Under the pieces are notes generated by a model. The model did not search any database. It was not told where the DNA came from and saw nothing but the letters and a program-made list of their open reading frames with translations. This document shows, piece by piece, positions 19,076-29,340 of a DNA stretch of 64,000 nt. This DNA is from Eubacterium sp. CAG:274 (lineage in GTDB: Bacteria > Bacillota > Clostridia > Lachnospirales > CAG-274). The stretch covers positions 1 to 64,000 of the forward strand of contig FR888507.1 of NCBI GenBank assembly GCA_000432155.1, in the 5' to 3' direction. Both the position numbers and the translations under genes were made by a program. How positions within the stretch are numbered: position 1 is the first letter of the stretch; each line of letters starts with the position of its first letter.

Positions 19076-19539
19076 AAAATTTCCCCCTCTATTTCCTCTG
19101 GAGGCACAAGATAACACCACATAATATAGGCATCTTCCTTGTTATCATCATAGTATTCCTTGCGTACTCCACTTAATTTAAAGCCATATTTCTTGTAAAT
19201 ATGTAAAGCAGTTTCGTTACTTGGTCTTACTTCAAGGGTAACACCTATCATTTCCTTTTCCTTAGCTATATCAATAAGCCCTTTTACAAGTGCCTGACCT
19301 ACACCCTTACCTCTATAGTCCTTGTGTACAGCAATATTGGTAATATGACCCTCTGTTACAACATGCCACATACCTGCATATCCAACGACCTTATCATCTT
19401 CCATAGCCACAATATATATTGCTAATTTATTTTCAAGTTCTTTTTCCATAGAACCACGACTCCAAGGAATAGAAAAACTATCATTTTCTATTTCCATAAT
19501 ACCGTCAATATGTTCTCTACTTAATGGTTGAAGCTCCAT
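19072..19539 (-). CDS. rimI: Ribosomal protein N-acetyltransferase, GNAT family
   Basis: About 155 residues. GNAT fold with the acetyl-CoA loop DYRGKGVGQALVKGLI and the EVRPSN and ALHIYKKYGF segments characteristic of RimI, which acetylates the N-terminal alanine of ribosomal protein S18. The start is placed at ATG 19539 with GGAGGAG just upstream. It overlaps the end of tsaB. A tsaE-tsaB-rimI order is common in Firmicutes. Confidence 0.9.
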   Translation of the reverse strand: MELQPLSREHIDGIMEIENDSFSIPWSRGSMEKELENKLAIYIVAMEDDKVVGYAGMWHVVTEGHITNIAVHKDYRGKGVGQALVKGLIDIAKEKEMIGVTLEVRPSNETALHIYKKYGFKLSGVRKEYYDDNKEDAYIMWCYLVPPEEIEGEIF

Positions 19540-20218
19540 TTTTCTCCTCCAGCTCACGCTCTGCCTGTGATTTTCTTAAATACATAATTTTAAACTTATT
19601 ACATTCAACAGCCTTATCTGTCATTTCTAAAGCAATAGCACCTACACAAGCACTTCTCTGCATATTTGCTGATACTGGTGCTAAAGTAAATGTATCATAC
19701 TGCTTTAATTTATCCATAAATACAGGCACACCATCGCCTAAAAATACAGCGTTTTCATCTATTTCAAGAACCTGTGAAATAACTTCATCAATATCCTGTG
19801 CCATATAGTCAGATACTCTTTCAAGTTTTTCTCCACAATAGTAGAGGGCAGAATAAACCTGATTTCTTCTTGCGTCCATAATAGGTACAACAAGTTTATT
19901 GGTTCCAAACATATTATATGCTAAGGCATCAAGTGTAGGTACTGGAATAACAGGTATATCTAAGCCATGAGCAAGACCCTTGGCTGTAGCTGCACCAATT
20001 CTAAGTCCAGTAAATGAACCTGGACCACAAGCACAAGCTATATAATCTATTGTACTTAAATCCAAATCCACCATATTTTTAAGATTTTCAACCATAGGCA
20101 TAATAGTCTGTGAATGAGTTTTTTTATAATTAGTAGTAAATTCAGCTATTGTTTTATTTTCGTCTACAAGTGCTACACTTGCAACTAATCCTGTTGTATC
20201 AAGTGCTAAAATTTTCAT
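19517..20218 (-). CDS. tsaB: tRNA t6A synthesis protein TsaB
   Basis: 233-residue ASKHA-fold partner of TsaD in formation of N6-threonylcarbamoyladenosine at tRNA position 37. It has the start MKILALDTTG and ACGPGSFTGLRIG, a TsaB signature, at about residues 63-75. It begins with an ATGA overlap of the tsaE stop and overlaps rimI at its end. No tsaD or tsaC is visible in the window. Confidence 0.93.
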   Translation of the reverse strand: MKILALDTTGLVASVALVDENKTIAEFTTNYKKTHSQTIMPMVENLKNMVDLDLSTIDYIACACGPGSFTGLRIGAATAKGLAHGLDIPVIPVPTLDALAYNMFGTNKLVVPIMDARRNQVYSALYYCGEKLERVSDYMAQDIDEVISQVLEIDENAVFLGDGVPVFMDKLKQYDTFTLAPVSANMQRSACVGAIALEMTDKAVECNKFKIMYLRKSQAERELEEKNGASTIK

Positions 20219-20637
20219 TCTTCCACCTCAATTTTTCTATAGTCAAGTCCCTTTGACAAGTCTTTAGTGATTTTAATTGATACTGCATTTTCAGGTATAA
20301 TACCCTTTATAAGTTCTGCCCATTCAATAAGACAAACTCCGTCGCCGTCAACATATTCATCAAAGCCTATATCAAACATTTCATCTTCGTCACCTATTCT
20401 ATAAACATCAAAGTGATAAAATGGTATTCTACCAGAATGATATTCATTTACAATAGTAAAAGTGGGACTTGTAATATCGTCATCAATACCAAGACCCTCT
20501 GCAAAACCTTTTGTAAATACTGTCTTTCCAACACCTAAATCGCCGTCAAGACAATATACCTGACCTACCTCTGCTTTTTGTGCCATTTCATAGGCAAAAT
20601 CTCTAGTTTCTTTTTCGGAATAAACTTCTTTTATCAT
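20215..20637 (-). CDS. tsaE: tRNA t6A synthesis ATPase TsaE
   Basis: About 140 residues. P-loop GDLGVGKTVFTKGF and the downstream SPTFTIVNEY and HFDVYR motifs identify TsaE, the ATPase that resets the TsaB-TsaD complex. ATG 20637 is chosen because GAGG lies seven bases upstream; the TTG at 20652 has no such site. First gene of the tsaE-tsaB-rimI-lon-like operon. Confidence 0.93.
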   Translation of the reverse strand: MIKEVYSEKETRDFAYEMAQKAEVGQVYCLDGDLGVGKTVFTKGFAEGLGIDDDITSPTFTIVNEYHSGRIPFYHFDVYRIGDEDEMFDIGFDEYVDGDGVCLIEWAELIKGIIPENAVSIKITKDLSKGLDYRKIEVEE

Positions 20638-20723
20638 AGTTTTACCTCGCAATCATTAACATTAATATAATACCATATGTCAACAGCCTTTTCAATAATT
20701 AATGTATATACATAACTAAAAAA

Positions 20724-20746
20724 TACCCTGCGGATTCCACAGGGTA
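20724..20746 (-). terminator. Terminator of polC
   Basis: TACCCTG (20724-20730) pairs with CAGGGTA (20740-20746); on the minus strand TTTTTT follows. Confidence 0.8.
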
Positions 20747-20750
20747 AAAT

Positions 20751-23700
20751 TTAAAACAATGTAAGCTGGTCAGTTTCTCTTAAACCATCTAAAACACCAT
20801 TTAGTTTTAATAATTCAATATTCTTTTTACCTAAACCAGATAATTTTTGAAGTTCTTCTATAGTTTCAAATTTTCCATTTTCATTTGTCTTTGCAACTTC
20901 TTCTCTGGCTCTTATTAAATCTCTGGCAGCTGTTTCACCAAATCCCTGTAGAGTACAGAAAGGTGGTAAAAGTCTTTGTTCACCATCAACTTCAATTACT
21001 TTAAAATGAGTTGCTCTGGATTCATAAAGGTTTATTGGTGCAAACTTTAAACCTCTCAAGTAAAGTTCATAAACCATTTCCATATTAGGTGTCATATCCT
21101 GGTCTTTCTTTTCAGCTTCTTTACCCAGTTTTTCAACTTCGAGAAGTTTTGTCTTTAATTTATCCATACCATGACACATTAAATCATAATCAAACTGGTC
21201 ATATTTTACAGAAAACTGTGCTGCATAAAAGGCATGAGGATAATGTATTTTATAATAACCAATTCTAACAGTATTTGTAACATACGCTACTGCGTGACCT
21301 TTTGGGAAAAGGTATTTAATTTTTTTACAGCTATCAATATACCAATCGGGAACACCAGCTTCTCTCATTATCTGTTCATGGTCAGCTGAAAGTCCTTTAC
21401 CTTTTCTTACTTTTTCCATTATAGTAAAGGCTGTAAAGTTTTCTACACCTTTTTGAATTAAATAAGTCATAATGTCATCACGAGTTGCAATAACATCTTT
21501 AAGTGTACATATGCCTTGTGCAATTAATTCACTGGCATTACCATTCCAAACATCAGTACCATGAGAAAGACCTGAAATTCTGACAAGTTCCCCAAATGTA
21601 CTAGGTTTTGTTTCCATAAGCATACCACGAACGAACTTTGTACCCATTTCAGGTAAGCCTAAAGTACCAGTTTCACAACCTATTTCATCAAGGTTAATAC
21701 CTAATGCTTCTGGAGAAGTAAACAAGCTGTAAGTAGCTTTATCATCAAGAGGTACATCTAGTGGGTCAACACCTGTAATATCTTTATACATTCTCAATAT
21801 TGTAGGCACATCATGACCAAGCATATCAAGTTTTAAAAGTCGACCACTAATTCTATGGTAGTCAAAGTGAGTTGTAATAGTATCTGAATCAAATTTATCT
21901 GCCGGATGCTGAACTGGTGTAAAGTTCAATATATCGTTATCACTAGGTACAACCATAAGACCACCCGGATGCTGACCCGTTGAACGCTTAACACCTAAAC
22001 AGCCCATAGCCAATCTTTTCTTTTCAGAACTTTTTATATAACAGCCGTTATGACCTTCACAATATTTTGCAATATAGCCATAAACTGTTTTTTCCTGTAA
22101 TGTAGAAATTGTACCGGCTTTAAATACGAAACCCTTACCGAAAAGAGTTTCACAATACTTATGAGCTCTTGACTGGTCCTCGCCGGAGAAGTTAAGGTCA
22201 ATATCCGGTTCTTTATCACCATTAAAACCTAAGAAAGTTTCAAATGGTATAGCCTGACCCTCTTTATTTAACGGCGTTCCACAAACAGGACAATTTTTAT
22301 CTGGCAAGTCAAAACCAGAAGTACCTGCAACTGCTCTTGTTTCCTCTGAATCAAACTCAGAATATTTACATTTTGGGCAAATATAATGAGGCTCTAAAGG
22401 ATTAACCTCTGTAATACCTGCCATTGTAGCTGCAAATGAAGAACCTACAGAACCTCTTGAACCAACTATATATCCATGGTCATTAGAGTCCTTAACAAGT
22501 TTCTGAGCAATCATATAAAGTACGGCGTAGCCATTACCAATAATTGAATCAAGCTCTCGTCTTAATCTCTTTTCTACAACCTCTGGAAGTGGAGAACCAT
22601 ATATAGACTCTGCTGTTTCCATTGAAATTCTTTCAAAATCTTCATTGGCATTTTCCATATGTGGAGGATATGTTTCCTTTGGAACAGGTTCAATATGTTC
22701 CATCATATCAGCTATTTTGTTTGTATTAGTAACAACAACTTCATATGCCTTTTCTTTACCTAAGTATTCAAACTCTTTAAGCATTTCATCAGTTGTTCTA
22801 TAAAACAAAGGTGCTTGATTATCTACATCTTTAAAACCTTCCCCTGTTTGAACTATTCTTCTGAACACTTCATCTTCTGGGTCAATGAAATGTGTATCAC
22901 AAGTAGCTACAACTGGCTTACCATAGGTATCGCCTAATTCTACAATCTTTTTATTTATTTCAATTAACTTGTCTACACTTTCTACACTCTTACCACTTTT
23001 AGACTGATTATTAATCATATAGAAATTATTACCCAAAGGCTGAATTTCCAAATAATCATAAAAATCAACTATTTTCTTTAAATCGTCTTCTGGCCATTGT
23101 TCATATACTGCTGTATACAAATCTCCGGCTTCACAAGCCGAACCAAAAATAAGACCTTCTCTATACTTTATAAGTTCTGACTTAGGTATCTTAGGTCTAC
23201 GCAAATAATATTTAAGGTTTGACTCTGAAACCAATTTATATAGATTATATAAGCCCTTTTGGTTTACTGCGTAAATAATGATGTGGTAATATTTTTTAAT
23301 TTTTCTTTTATCAATATTTTTTGATGCTAATTCGTTAATGTCGTCTAATGATGTTATATTTTGCTCCTTTAACATAGAAAGCATTTTTAAAAACAACTCT
23401 GCTGTAGCCTCAGCATCTTCCACAGCTCTATGATGATTTTCTAGTGATACACCCAGCCTAGAACAAAGTGTATCCAACTTATAGTTATTCAAATCCGGAA
23501 TAAGAGTTTTGCCTAATTCTACAGTATCAATAATGGTATTCTCTATCTGTTGACCATGATTTACCGCCCATTGACGAACAAAACCAACATCAAAACCTGC
23601 GTTATGAGCAACAAGAACACTATCTCCACACCATTCAATAAACTCTGGAAGTTTTTCATCTTCCAATGGTGCATCTTTTACCATATCGTCTGTTATTTTA

Positions 23701-25184
23701 GTAAGTTTTACTATTTTTTCATCAAGTTCTCTGCAAGGGTTAATAAAAGTAGAAAATCTATCTATTATTTTTCCATCTTTTACTTTTACAGCACCAATTT
23801 CTATTATTTTATCTACAGCTTTTCTTAGACCAGTAGTTTCTAAGTCAAAGACTACATAGGTATCATCAAGACTTTGGCTTTTGGCATTGGTAACAACATC
23901 GCCCATATCGTTAACCATATAGCCCTCACAGCCATAAAGCACCTTAACTCCTGTTTTATCAGCAATACCCTGTGCATCTGGGAACGCCTGTACAACACCA
24001 TGGTCAGTAATACCTATTGCCTTATGACCCCAGTATTTAGCTCTTTTAACATAAGTTTCTACTGGAGTAATAGCATCCATCATACTCATATTTGTATGAA
24101 GATGAAGTTCAACTCTTTTTTCTTCGGCAGTATCTTCTCTTACCTTTGGAGGATTTGCAGCATTAAGAGTTTTAGGTCTTAAAACCATTTCACTATTTTC
24201 ATAAGAATCCTCTTCAAGATTTCCAAACATCTTAATATAGCCTGTTCCCTTTTTAAGAGATATTATATTTTTAAATATTTCATCGTAGTCTTCTGGGGTT
24301 GTAAAGAATTTTACAGTAAAGGAATCTTTTTTATCTGTAACATAGAATTTTACAATTACCTTGCCACTTTTAGTAACAACATTGTCTTCTTGGGCAAAAA
24401 TATAACCCTCAACATAAACCTCTCCACCTTTTTCCAAGGCTTCAGATACTGTAAGAGTTTCTTCTGTAATTTTATCTGTATTAACAGACCATTTACCAGT
24501 ATTTTTTCGTTTCTGAAATTTATTATCCTCAACTACAGGCTTTGGTCTTGGTGCTACTGTACCAATAGAATTTTCCGGAATTTCTGCTTTCTTTTCTTCC
24601 TCTGTCTTTTCAGCATTAGCTCCAACATATTTCATAGCCATATTAGTATAAAACTCTGCTGCTTTTTCACACTTTTCAGCAAATTCTATGTCTGGAACTT
24701 CCCTAAACCTAACAGGCATCTGTATATCAAGTCGGCTGTTAATCAAGTTTTCTATTAATTTATCTATCTTTTTATATTTCATAAGAAAGACAGCACCTTG
24801 AACTACATCAACAACAATGCTATCATCTTCTAACTTCCATTTTGAATTATTCAAATATGCCCCACAGCAACTACTGGCAACATCAACTGCATCTACAATC
24901 TTTGGCCAGTAGTATTCCAATTTTTCGTAGGGTGTCTTATCAGGCATTGGATATTTTAAATTAATATCTATTGTGTTTAAATCCGGAAAAGCATCTGCCA
25001 AATCTTCTCTAAAATCCACAATACAATTTTCATCAATAAAAATATCAGAAGATAAATCTACAATCATTTTTCTCCCTTTAGTTGATATAGATAAATTATC
25101 AACCAATGTATTTTTAAGCACAGTTTTTACATTGGCTGACAACTTCAGACCGTCAAACACTTTTTCAAACAAACATTCTGCCAC
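20751..25184 (-). CDS. polC: DNA polymerase III alpha subunit, Gram-positive PolC
   Basis: 1477-residue replicative polymerase with built-in proofreading. Order: N-terminal domain, OB fold (about 245-320), PHP domain (starting ELHLHTNMS near 357) interrupted by the 3'-5' exonuclease (VFDLETTGL near 442, HNAGFDVGF), the PHP remainder, a zinc loop (CPKC/CPVCG, about 935-975), and the catalytic palm with PDIDLNFSGED (about 993). This order is diagnostic of PolC rather than DnaE. The start is GTG after AAAGGAGG. It is the last gene of the pyrH-to-polC run. Confidence 0.97.
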   Translation of the reverse strand: MAECLFEKVFDGLKLSANVKTVLKNTLVDNLSISTKGRKMIVDLSSDIFIDENCIVDFREDLADAFPDLNTIDINLKYPMPDKTPYEKLEYYWPKIVDAVDVASSCCGAYLNNSKWKLEDDSIVVDVVQGAVFLMKYKKIDKLIENLINSRLDIQMPVRFREVPDIEFAEKCEKAAEFYTNMAMKYVGANAEKTEEEKKAEIPENSIGTVAPRPKPVVEDNKFQKRKNTGKWSVNTDKITEETLTVSEALEKGGEVYVEGYIFAQEDNVVTKSGKVIVKFYVTDKKDSFTVKFFTTPEDYDEIFKNIISLKKGTGYIKMFGNLEEDSYENSEMVLRPKTLNAANPPKVREDTAEEKRVELHLHTNMSMMDAITPVETYVKRAKYWGHKAIGITDHGVVQAFPDAQGIADKTGVKVLYGCEGYMVNDMGDVVTNAKSQSLDDTYVVFDLETTGLRKAVDKIIEIGAVKVKDGKIIDRFSTFINPCRELDEKIVKLTKITDDMVKDAPLEDEKLPEFIEWCGDSVLVAHNAGFDVGFVRQWAVNHGQQIENTIIDTVELGKTLIPDLNNYKLDTLCSRLGVSLENHHRAVEDAEATAELFLKMLSMLKEQNITSLDDINELASKNIDKRKIKKYYHIIIYAVNQKGLYNLYKLVSESNLKYYLRRPKIPKSELIKYREGLIFGSACEAGDLYTAVYEQWPEDDLKKIVDFYDYLEIQPLGNNFYMINNQSKSGKSVESVDKLIEINKKIVELGDTYGKPVVATCDTHFIDPEDEVFRRIVQTGEGFKDVDNQAPLFYRTTDEMLKEFEYLGKEKAYEVVVTNTNKIADMMEHIEPVPKETYPPHMENANEDFERISMETAESIYGSPLPEVVEKRLRRELDSIIGNGYAVLYMIAQKLVKDSNDHGYIVGSRGSVGSSFAATMAGITEVNPLEPHYICPKCKYSEFDSEETRAVAGTSGFDLPDKNCPVCGTPLNKEGQAIPFETFLGFNGDKEPDIDLNFSGEDQSRAHKYCETLFGKGFVFKAGTISTLQEKTVYGYIAKYCEGHNGCYIKSSEKKRLAMGCLGVKRSTGQHPGGLMVVPSDNDILNFTPVQHPADKFDSDTITTHFDYHRISGRLLKLDMLGHDVPTILRMYKDITGVDPLDVPLDDKATYSLFTSPEALGINLDEIGCETGTLGLPEMGTKFVRGMLMETKPSTFGELVRISGLSHGTDVWNGNASELIAQGICTLKDVIATRDDIMTYLIQKGVENFTAFTIMEKVRKGKGLSADHEQIMREAGVPDWYIDSCKKIKYLFPKGHAVAYVTNTVRIGYYKIHYPHAFYAAQFSVKYDQFDYDLMCHGMDKLKTKLLEVEKLGKEAEKKDQDMTPNMEMVYELYLRGLKFAPINLYESRATHFKVIEVDGEQRLLPPFCTLQGFGETAARDLIRAREEVAKTNENGKFETIEELQKLSGLGKKNIELLKLNGVLDGLRETDQLTLF

Positions 25185-25229
25185 CGTTTTTACCTCCTTT
25201 CCCCAATAATAAGTATATTCCTTTTAAAA

Positions 25230-26288
25230 TTAAAGTTTATTAATTTCTTCAATTAAAGCATCTAAGAGTTCACTTTCAGGCAATTTTCTTAAAATTTCGC
25301 CTTTCTTAAATATAAGTCCATAGCCCTTGCCACCTGCTACACCTATATCTGCCTCTCTAGCCTCTCCAGGGCCATTAACAGCACAACCCATTACAGCAAC
25401 TTTAATATCCTTATTTATATTTTCACAGGCTTTTTCTACCTTTTCTGCAAGACCTATTAAGTCAATCTGTGTTCTACCACAAGTTGGACAAGACACAAAC
25501 TCTACACCAAATTTTCTGAGTTCAAGAGATTTTAAAATCTGCTTTGCAACCTTTACTTCATCAGTTGTATCTCCAGTAAGTGAAACTCTAATAGTATCGC
25601 CTATACCCATAGCCAAAATAGCACCTATACCTACAGATGACTTAATAGTACCAGACCATTTTGTACCACTTTCTGTAATACCTAAATGTAAAGGATAATC
25701 TACTTTCTGTGAAAGCTGTCTATAACATTCTAAAGTAAATGGTACATTTGATGCTTTAATAGATATTACAATATCGTGGAAATCATATTTTTCAAGTATA
25801 GCAACATGACCCATAGCACTTTCAACAAGACCTTCAGGAGTTACTGAACCATATTTTTCTAATATATGTTTTTCCAATGAACCTGAGTTTACACCAATTC
25901 TAATTGGTATATGCTTTTCCTTTGCAGCCATTACAACAGCCTTTACTCTATCCTCGCCACCAATATTACCAGGATTAATTCTAAGCTTATCTACACCAGA
26001 TTCTATAGCCTGTAAAGCCAACTTATAATCAAAGTGAATATCAGCAACAAGAGGAATATGTATCTGCTTTTTTATTTCCTTAATAGCAAGAGCTGCCTCC
26101 ATATCAGGAACAGCAACTCTTATAATTTCACAACCAGCCTTTTCAAGAGCTAAAATCTGTGCAACTGTAGCTTTTACATCTGATGTCTTTGTATTGCACA
26201 TAGACTGAATAGCAATAGGATTGTCACCACCTATAGTAACATTGCCAATTTTAACTTCTCTTGTTTTTCTTCTTTCAATATAGCCCAT
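25230..26288 (-). CDS. ispG: 4-hydroxy-3-methylbut-2-en-1-yl diphosphate synthase
   Basis: Penultimate step of the MEP isoprenoid pathway; a [4Fe-4S] enzyme. 352 residues with the cluster cysteines in SCPTCGRTQIDL and MGCAVNGPGEAREAD. The TIM-barrel N-terminus opens with VKIGNVTIGG and IQSMCNTKT. ATG with AAGGAG. Twelve bases separate it from rseP and 45 from polC, consistent with one operon that also carries dxr. Confidence 0.96.
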   Translation of the reverse strand: MGYIERRKTREVKIGNVTIGGDNPIAIQSMCNTKTSDVKATVAQILALEKAGCEIIRVAVPDMEAALAIKEIKKQIHIPLVADIHFDYKLALQAIESGVDKLRINPGNIGGEDRVKAVVMAAKEKHIPIRIGVNSGSLEKHILEKYGSVTPEGLVESAMGHVAILEKYDFHDIVISIKASNVPFTLECYRQLSQKVDYPLHLGITESGTKWSGTIKSSVGIGAILAMGIGDTIRVSLTGDTTDEVKVAKQILKSLELRKFGVEFVSCPTCGRTQIDLIGLAEKVEKACENINKDIKVAVMGCAVNGPGEAREADIGVAGGKGYGLIFKKGEILRKLPESELLDALIEEINKL

Positions 26289-26300
26289 AGTATTTTCTCC

Positions 26301-27365
26301 TTATACTAACTTTAAAATGTCATTAAATGCTATTATTACACCTAGTCCCATTATAAGTACAAAGCCTATTGCGTGTATCATAGCCTCAACAGATTTTGGA
26401 AGTTCTCTACCTACAAAAAGTTCTACAATATAAATTATAATTCTGCCTCCGTCTAATGCTGGAAGTGGGAATAAATTTATTATACCAAGGTTTACACTTA
26501 AAAGTGCTACCATATTAAGCATTGATAAAACTACCGCCCATATACTAACTCTTGCAGCCTCTTGATAAACTGAACCAACAGCAGTTGTTACACCTATTGG
26601 ACCAGACAATTCACTAACAGCCACAGAGCCTGTAAATAAATCAGCAAAGCTAAGAACCATAATTTTTACCATTGATACAAGTCCCCAATAGCCTTGTGAA
26701 AAATAGGATAAAACACTACCTTTTGTAATATTTTCTCCATTATAATCCATTACATTTATTAATGGTGCTTTATAGTCTAATTGAAGACCTAAAGAATAAC
26801 CTTTTTCAGTTTTCTGAGCAGCTAATTCTGTATTTATCTTTTCTCCATTACGCTTAACAACTACAGAAACATAATCATCAGCATATTTTGCCTTGTAATA
26901 TTCCATTTCATCACGAGTATGAATATTATGTCCAGCATAATTTACAATTTTGTCGCCAGGCTTAATACCTGCATTATAGGCTGGTGTGTTTTCAATAACA
27001 GATGTGACATTTACTGTAGAATATCCTGTACACATTGTAATAAAAACAAACACCAAAAAGGCTAAAACAAAATTCATAAAAGGTCCTGCAAAAGAAATAG
27101 CTATTCTTTTAGGAAGTGAAACTTGATTAAAGCCTAGCTTTTGGCTACCTTCTTCCACTTCATCAGCCATTTTGCAATAGCCACCAATAGGAATAAGTCT
27201 AAGGGAATACATTGTTTCTCCCCTTTTCACAGAAAAAAGCTTTGGTCCCATACCAACAGCAAACTCTTCAACAAGTACACCACTTTTTTTTGCAACTATA
27301 AAGTGACCCCATTCGTGAAGTATTACAATAATACAAAGTATCAAAAGTGTTAATATAATCGACAA
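26301..27365 (-). CDS. rseP: Site-2 zinc metalloprotease, M50 family
   Basis: Membrane-embedded protease that cuts anti-sigma factors or signal-peptide remnants. The zinc site HEWGH is at residues 17-21, within the first membrane segment. A single PDZ domain (about 110-190, NAGIKPGDKIV) follows, and the third zinc ligand lies in the NLFPLPALDGGR motif near 300. 354 residues, like RasP of Bacillus, which has one PDZ. TTG start preceded by GAGGTG. Confidence 0.93.
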   Translation of the reverse strand: MSIILTLLILCIIVILHEWGHFIVAKKSGVLVEEFAVGMGPKLFSVKRGETMYSLRLIPIGGYCKMADEVEEGSQKLGFNQVSLPKRIAISFAGPFMNFVLAFLVFVFITMCTGYSTVNVTSVIENTPAYNAGIKPGDKIVNYAGHNIHTRDEMEYYKAKYADDYVSVVVKRNGEKINTELAAQKTEKGYSLGLQLDYKAPLINVMDYNGENITKGSVLSYFSQGYWGLVSMVKIMVLSFADLFTGSVAVSELSGPIGVTTAVGSVYQEAARVSIWAVVLSMLNMVALLSVNLGIINLFPLPALDGGRIIIYIVELFVGRELPKSVEAMIHAIGFVLIMGLGVIIAFNDILKLV

Positions 27366-27397
27366 AATATCACCTCAAAATTCGCAACAACTGTTAA

Positions 27398-28540
27398 TTA
27401 GCACATTTTTGATGTATATTCTCTTGCCCACTTATCAGCCTCAAGAACATCATCAAGAGTATAATCACTTATAGAAGTATATGCGTTCATAGCAGTTTCT
27501 ATAAGTCTTGGTATATCCAAAAATCCTATTTCTCTATTAATAAATTTAGCAACAGCTATTTCATTAGCTCCATTCATTACTGTCGGCATAGTTCCACCAA
27601 TTTTAATAGCATCATAAGCCAACTGTAAACAAGGGAATTTTTCAATCCTTGGTCTTTCAAAAGTAAGGTTACTACCCTCTTCAAAAATATTAAGTTTTGG
27701 GAAACCATTAGGCACTCTCTTTGGATATGTAAGGGCATACTGAATAGGCACTTTCATATCTGGTACACCCAACTGTGCAATAACTGCACCGTCTTCATAT
27801 TCCACCATTGAGTGAACAATACTTTGAGGATGAACCACAACTTGAATTTGGTCAAGGTCTACACCAAAAAGCCACTTTGCCTCTATTACTTCAAGTCCCT
27901 TGTTCATAAGTGTAGCAGAGTCGATGGTAATTTTTTTACCCATAGACCAATTTGGGTGCTTCAATGCGTCATCAACTGTTACCTTAGAAACATCATCAAA
28001 AGTTCTAAAAGGACCACCTGAAGCTGTAAGCAATATTTTCTTTATTTTATTATCTTTATTTCCCTGTAGGCATTGGAAAATAGCAGAATGTTCGCTATCT
28101 ACTGGATACATAGAAACATAGTTTTCCTTTAACAAATTCATTACCAATTTACCAGATGTAACTAATGTTTCTTTATTTGCTAAAGCAATATTTTTTCCAG
28201 AACAAATAGCTTTTACAGTAGGTACAAGTCCAATATTACCTACAACAGAATTAACTACTGTATCAGCTTTATCATATGTTGCTACAGCAATAAGTCCTTC
28301 CATACCTGAAAGGACCTCTACTCTTAAATCACTTATATTTTTTTTAAACTCTAATGCCTTATTTTTGTCCATAACACAGACAACTTCAGGCTTAAATTCT
28401 CTAACCTGTTTTTCAAAAAGTTCTATTCTAGTATTGGTACTCATAGCCCACACTTTAATGCCACCAATCTCTCTTACGACATCAAGAGTCTGTGTACCAA
28501 TAGAACCAGTTGAACCTAAAATGGAAATATTTTCAGTCAT
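27398..28540 (-). CDS. dxr: 1-deoxy-D-xylulose 5-phosphate reductoisomerase
   Basis: First committed step of the MEP pathway, giving 2-C-methyl-D-erythritol 4-phosphate with NADPH. 380 residues. NADPH loop ILGSTGSIGTQTLDVV, ALANKETLV, PVDSEHSAIFQC (metal ligands), and the substrate-binding loop with SGGPFR and NWSMGKKITIDSATLMNKG are all present. It lies between cdsA and rseP. Confidence 0.97.
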   Translation of the reverse strand: MTENISILGSTGSIGTQTLDVVREIGGIKVWAMSTNTRIELFEKQVREFKPEVVCVMDKNKALEFKKNISDLRVEVLSGMEGLIAVATYDKADTVVNSVVGNIGLVPTVKAICSGKNIALANKETLVTSGKLVMNLLKENYVSMYPVDSEHSAIFQCLQGNKDNKIKKILLTASGGPFRTFDDVSKVTVDDALKHPNWSMGKKITIDSATLMNKGLEVIEAKWLFGVDLDQIQVVVHPQSIVHSMVEYEDGAVIAQLGVPDMKVPIQYALTYPKRVPNGFPKLNIFEEGSNLTFERPRIEKFPCLQLAYDAIKIGGTMPTVMNGANEIAVAKFINREIGFLDIPRLIETAMNAYTSISDYTLDDVLEADKWAREYTSKMC

Positions 28541-28549
28541 TTTTATCTC

Positions 28550-29338
28550 CTATCTAGCTAAAATCTTTACAAAAATGTATATTATTGGGAGTGTAAACAA
28601 AACACTATCAAATCTATCAAGCACTCCACCATGACCAGGCATAATATTACCATAGTCCTTTATTCCTGTATATCTCTTTATGCTTGATGCAGCTAAATCT
28701 CCAAGCTGTCCGAAAATCGAACCTATAGCACCAATTAAGCAAAATGCAGGAATAAGTTTAAGGTCAAATTTTCCTGAAAGCCAGCAATATAAACCGCATA
28801 ATATAGCTGCTGAAAGCATACCGCCAATACTACCCTCAATAGATTTATGAGGGCTTAAAGCTGGTGCTAATTTATGTTTACCTATTTTTCTACCTACAAG
28901 GTAAGCACCAGTATCACTACCCCATGCACACATAAATGGTAACCAAACAAGAGCAAAATGTTCAACTCTTATTTGATATGCACATGACATAAGCATACCT
29001 ACATAAGCAAAACCAAAAATTGTTACAGCACCATCAATAACATTATTTGTCCTGTGCAAGAAAATAAGACACATTAAAATTAAAAGGGTTATAGCCATAA
29101 AAACCATTTCAAAATATGTAACACTAAGTCCCTTATCTATGAAAACTATATACAATATTTCCATAACAAAGCCCAATAAGTGAACAGGCTTTAATTTTTT
29201 AGAAACAGCTTTGTAAAGTTCGTACATACCTATACATGCCACAAGACCTATTGCTATTTTAAACCATAAACCACCAGCAATTACAACAGCTAACAAAATA
29301 GGTATGGCAACTACTGACGAAATAACTCTTTTAGTCAT
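28550..29338 (-). CDS. cdsA: Phosphatidate cytidylyltransferase
   Basis: Makes CDP-diacylglycerol from phosphatidate and CTP in the membrane. 262 residues with about seven or eight membrane segments. The signature near the C-terminus is readable as KRYTGIKDYGN followed by MPGHGGVLDRFDS, including the metal-binding acidic residues. Only two bases separate it from uppS. Cardiolipin synthase, further along this pathway, is encoded at 41339. Confidence 0.95.
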   Translation of the reverse strand: MTKRVISSVVAIPILLAVVIAGGLWFKIAIGLVACIGMYELYKAVSKKLKPVHLLGFVMEILYIVFIDKGLSVTYFEMVFMAITLLILMCLIFLHRTNNVIDGAVTIFGFAYVGMLMSCAYQIRVEHFALVWLPFMCAWGSDTGAYLVGRKIGKHKLAPALSPHKSIEGSIGGMLSAAILCGLYCWLSGKFDLKLIPAFCLIGAIGSIFGQLGDLAASSIKRYTGIKDYGNIMPGHGGVLDRFDSVLFTLPIIYIFVKILAR

Positions 29339-29340
29339 AA

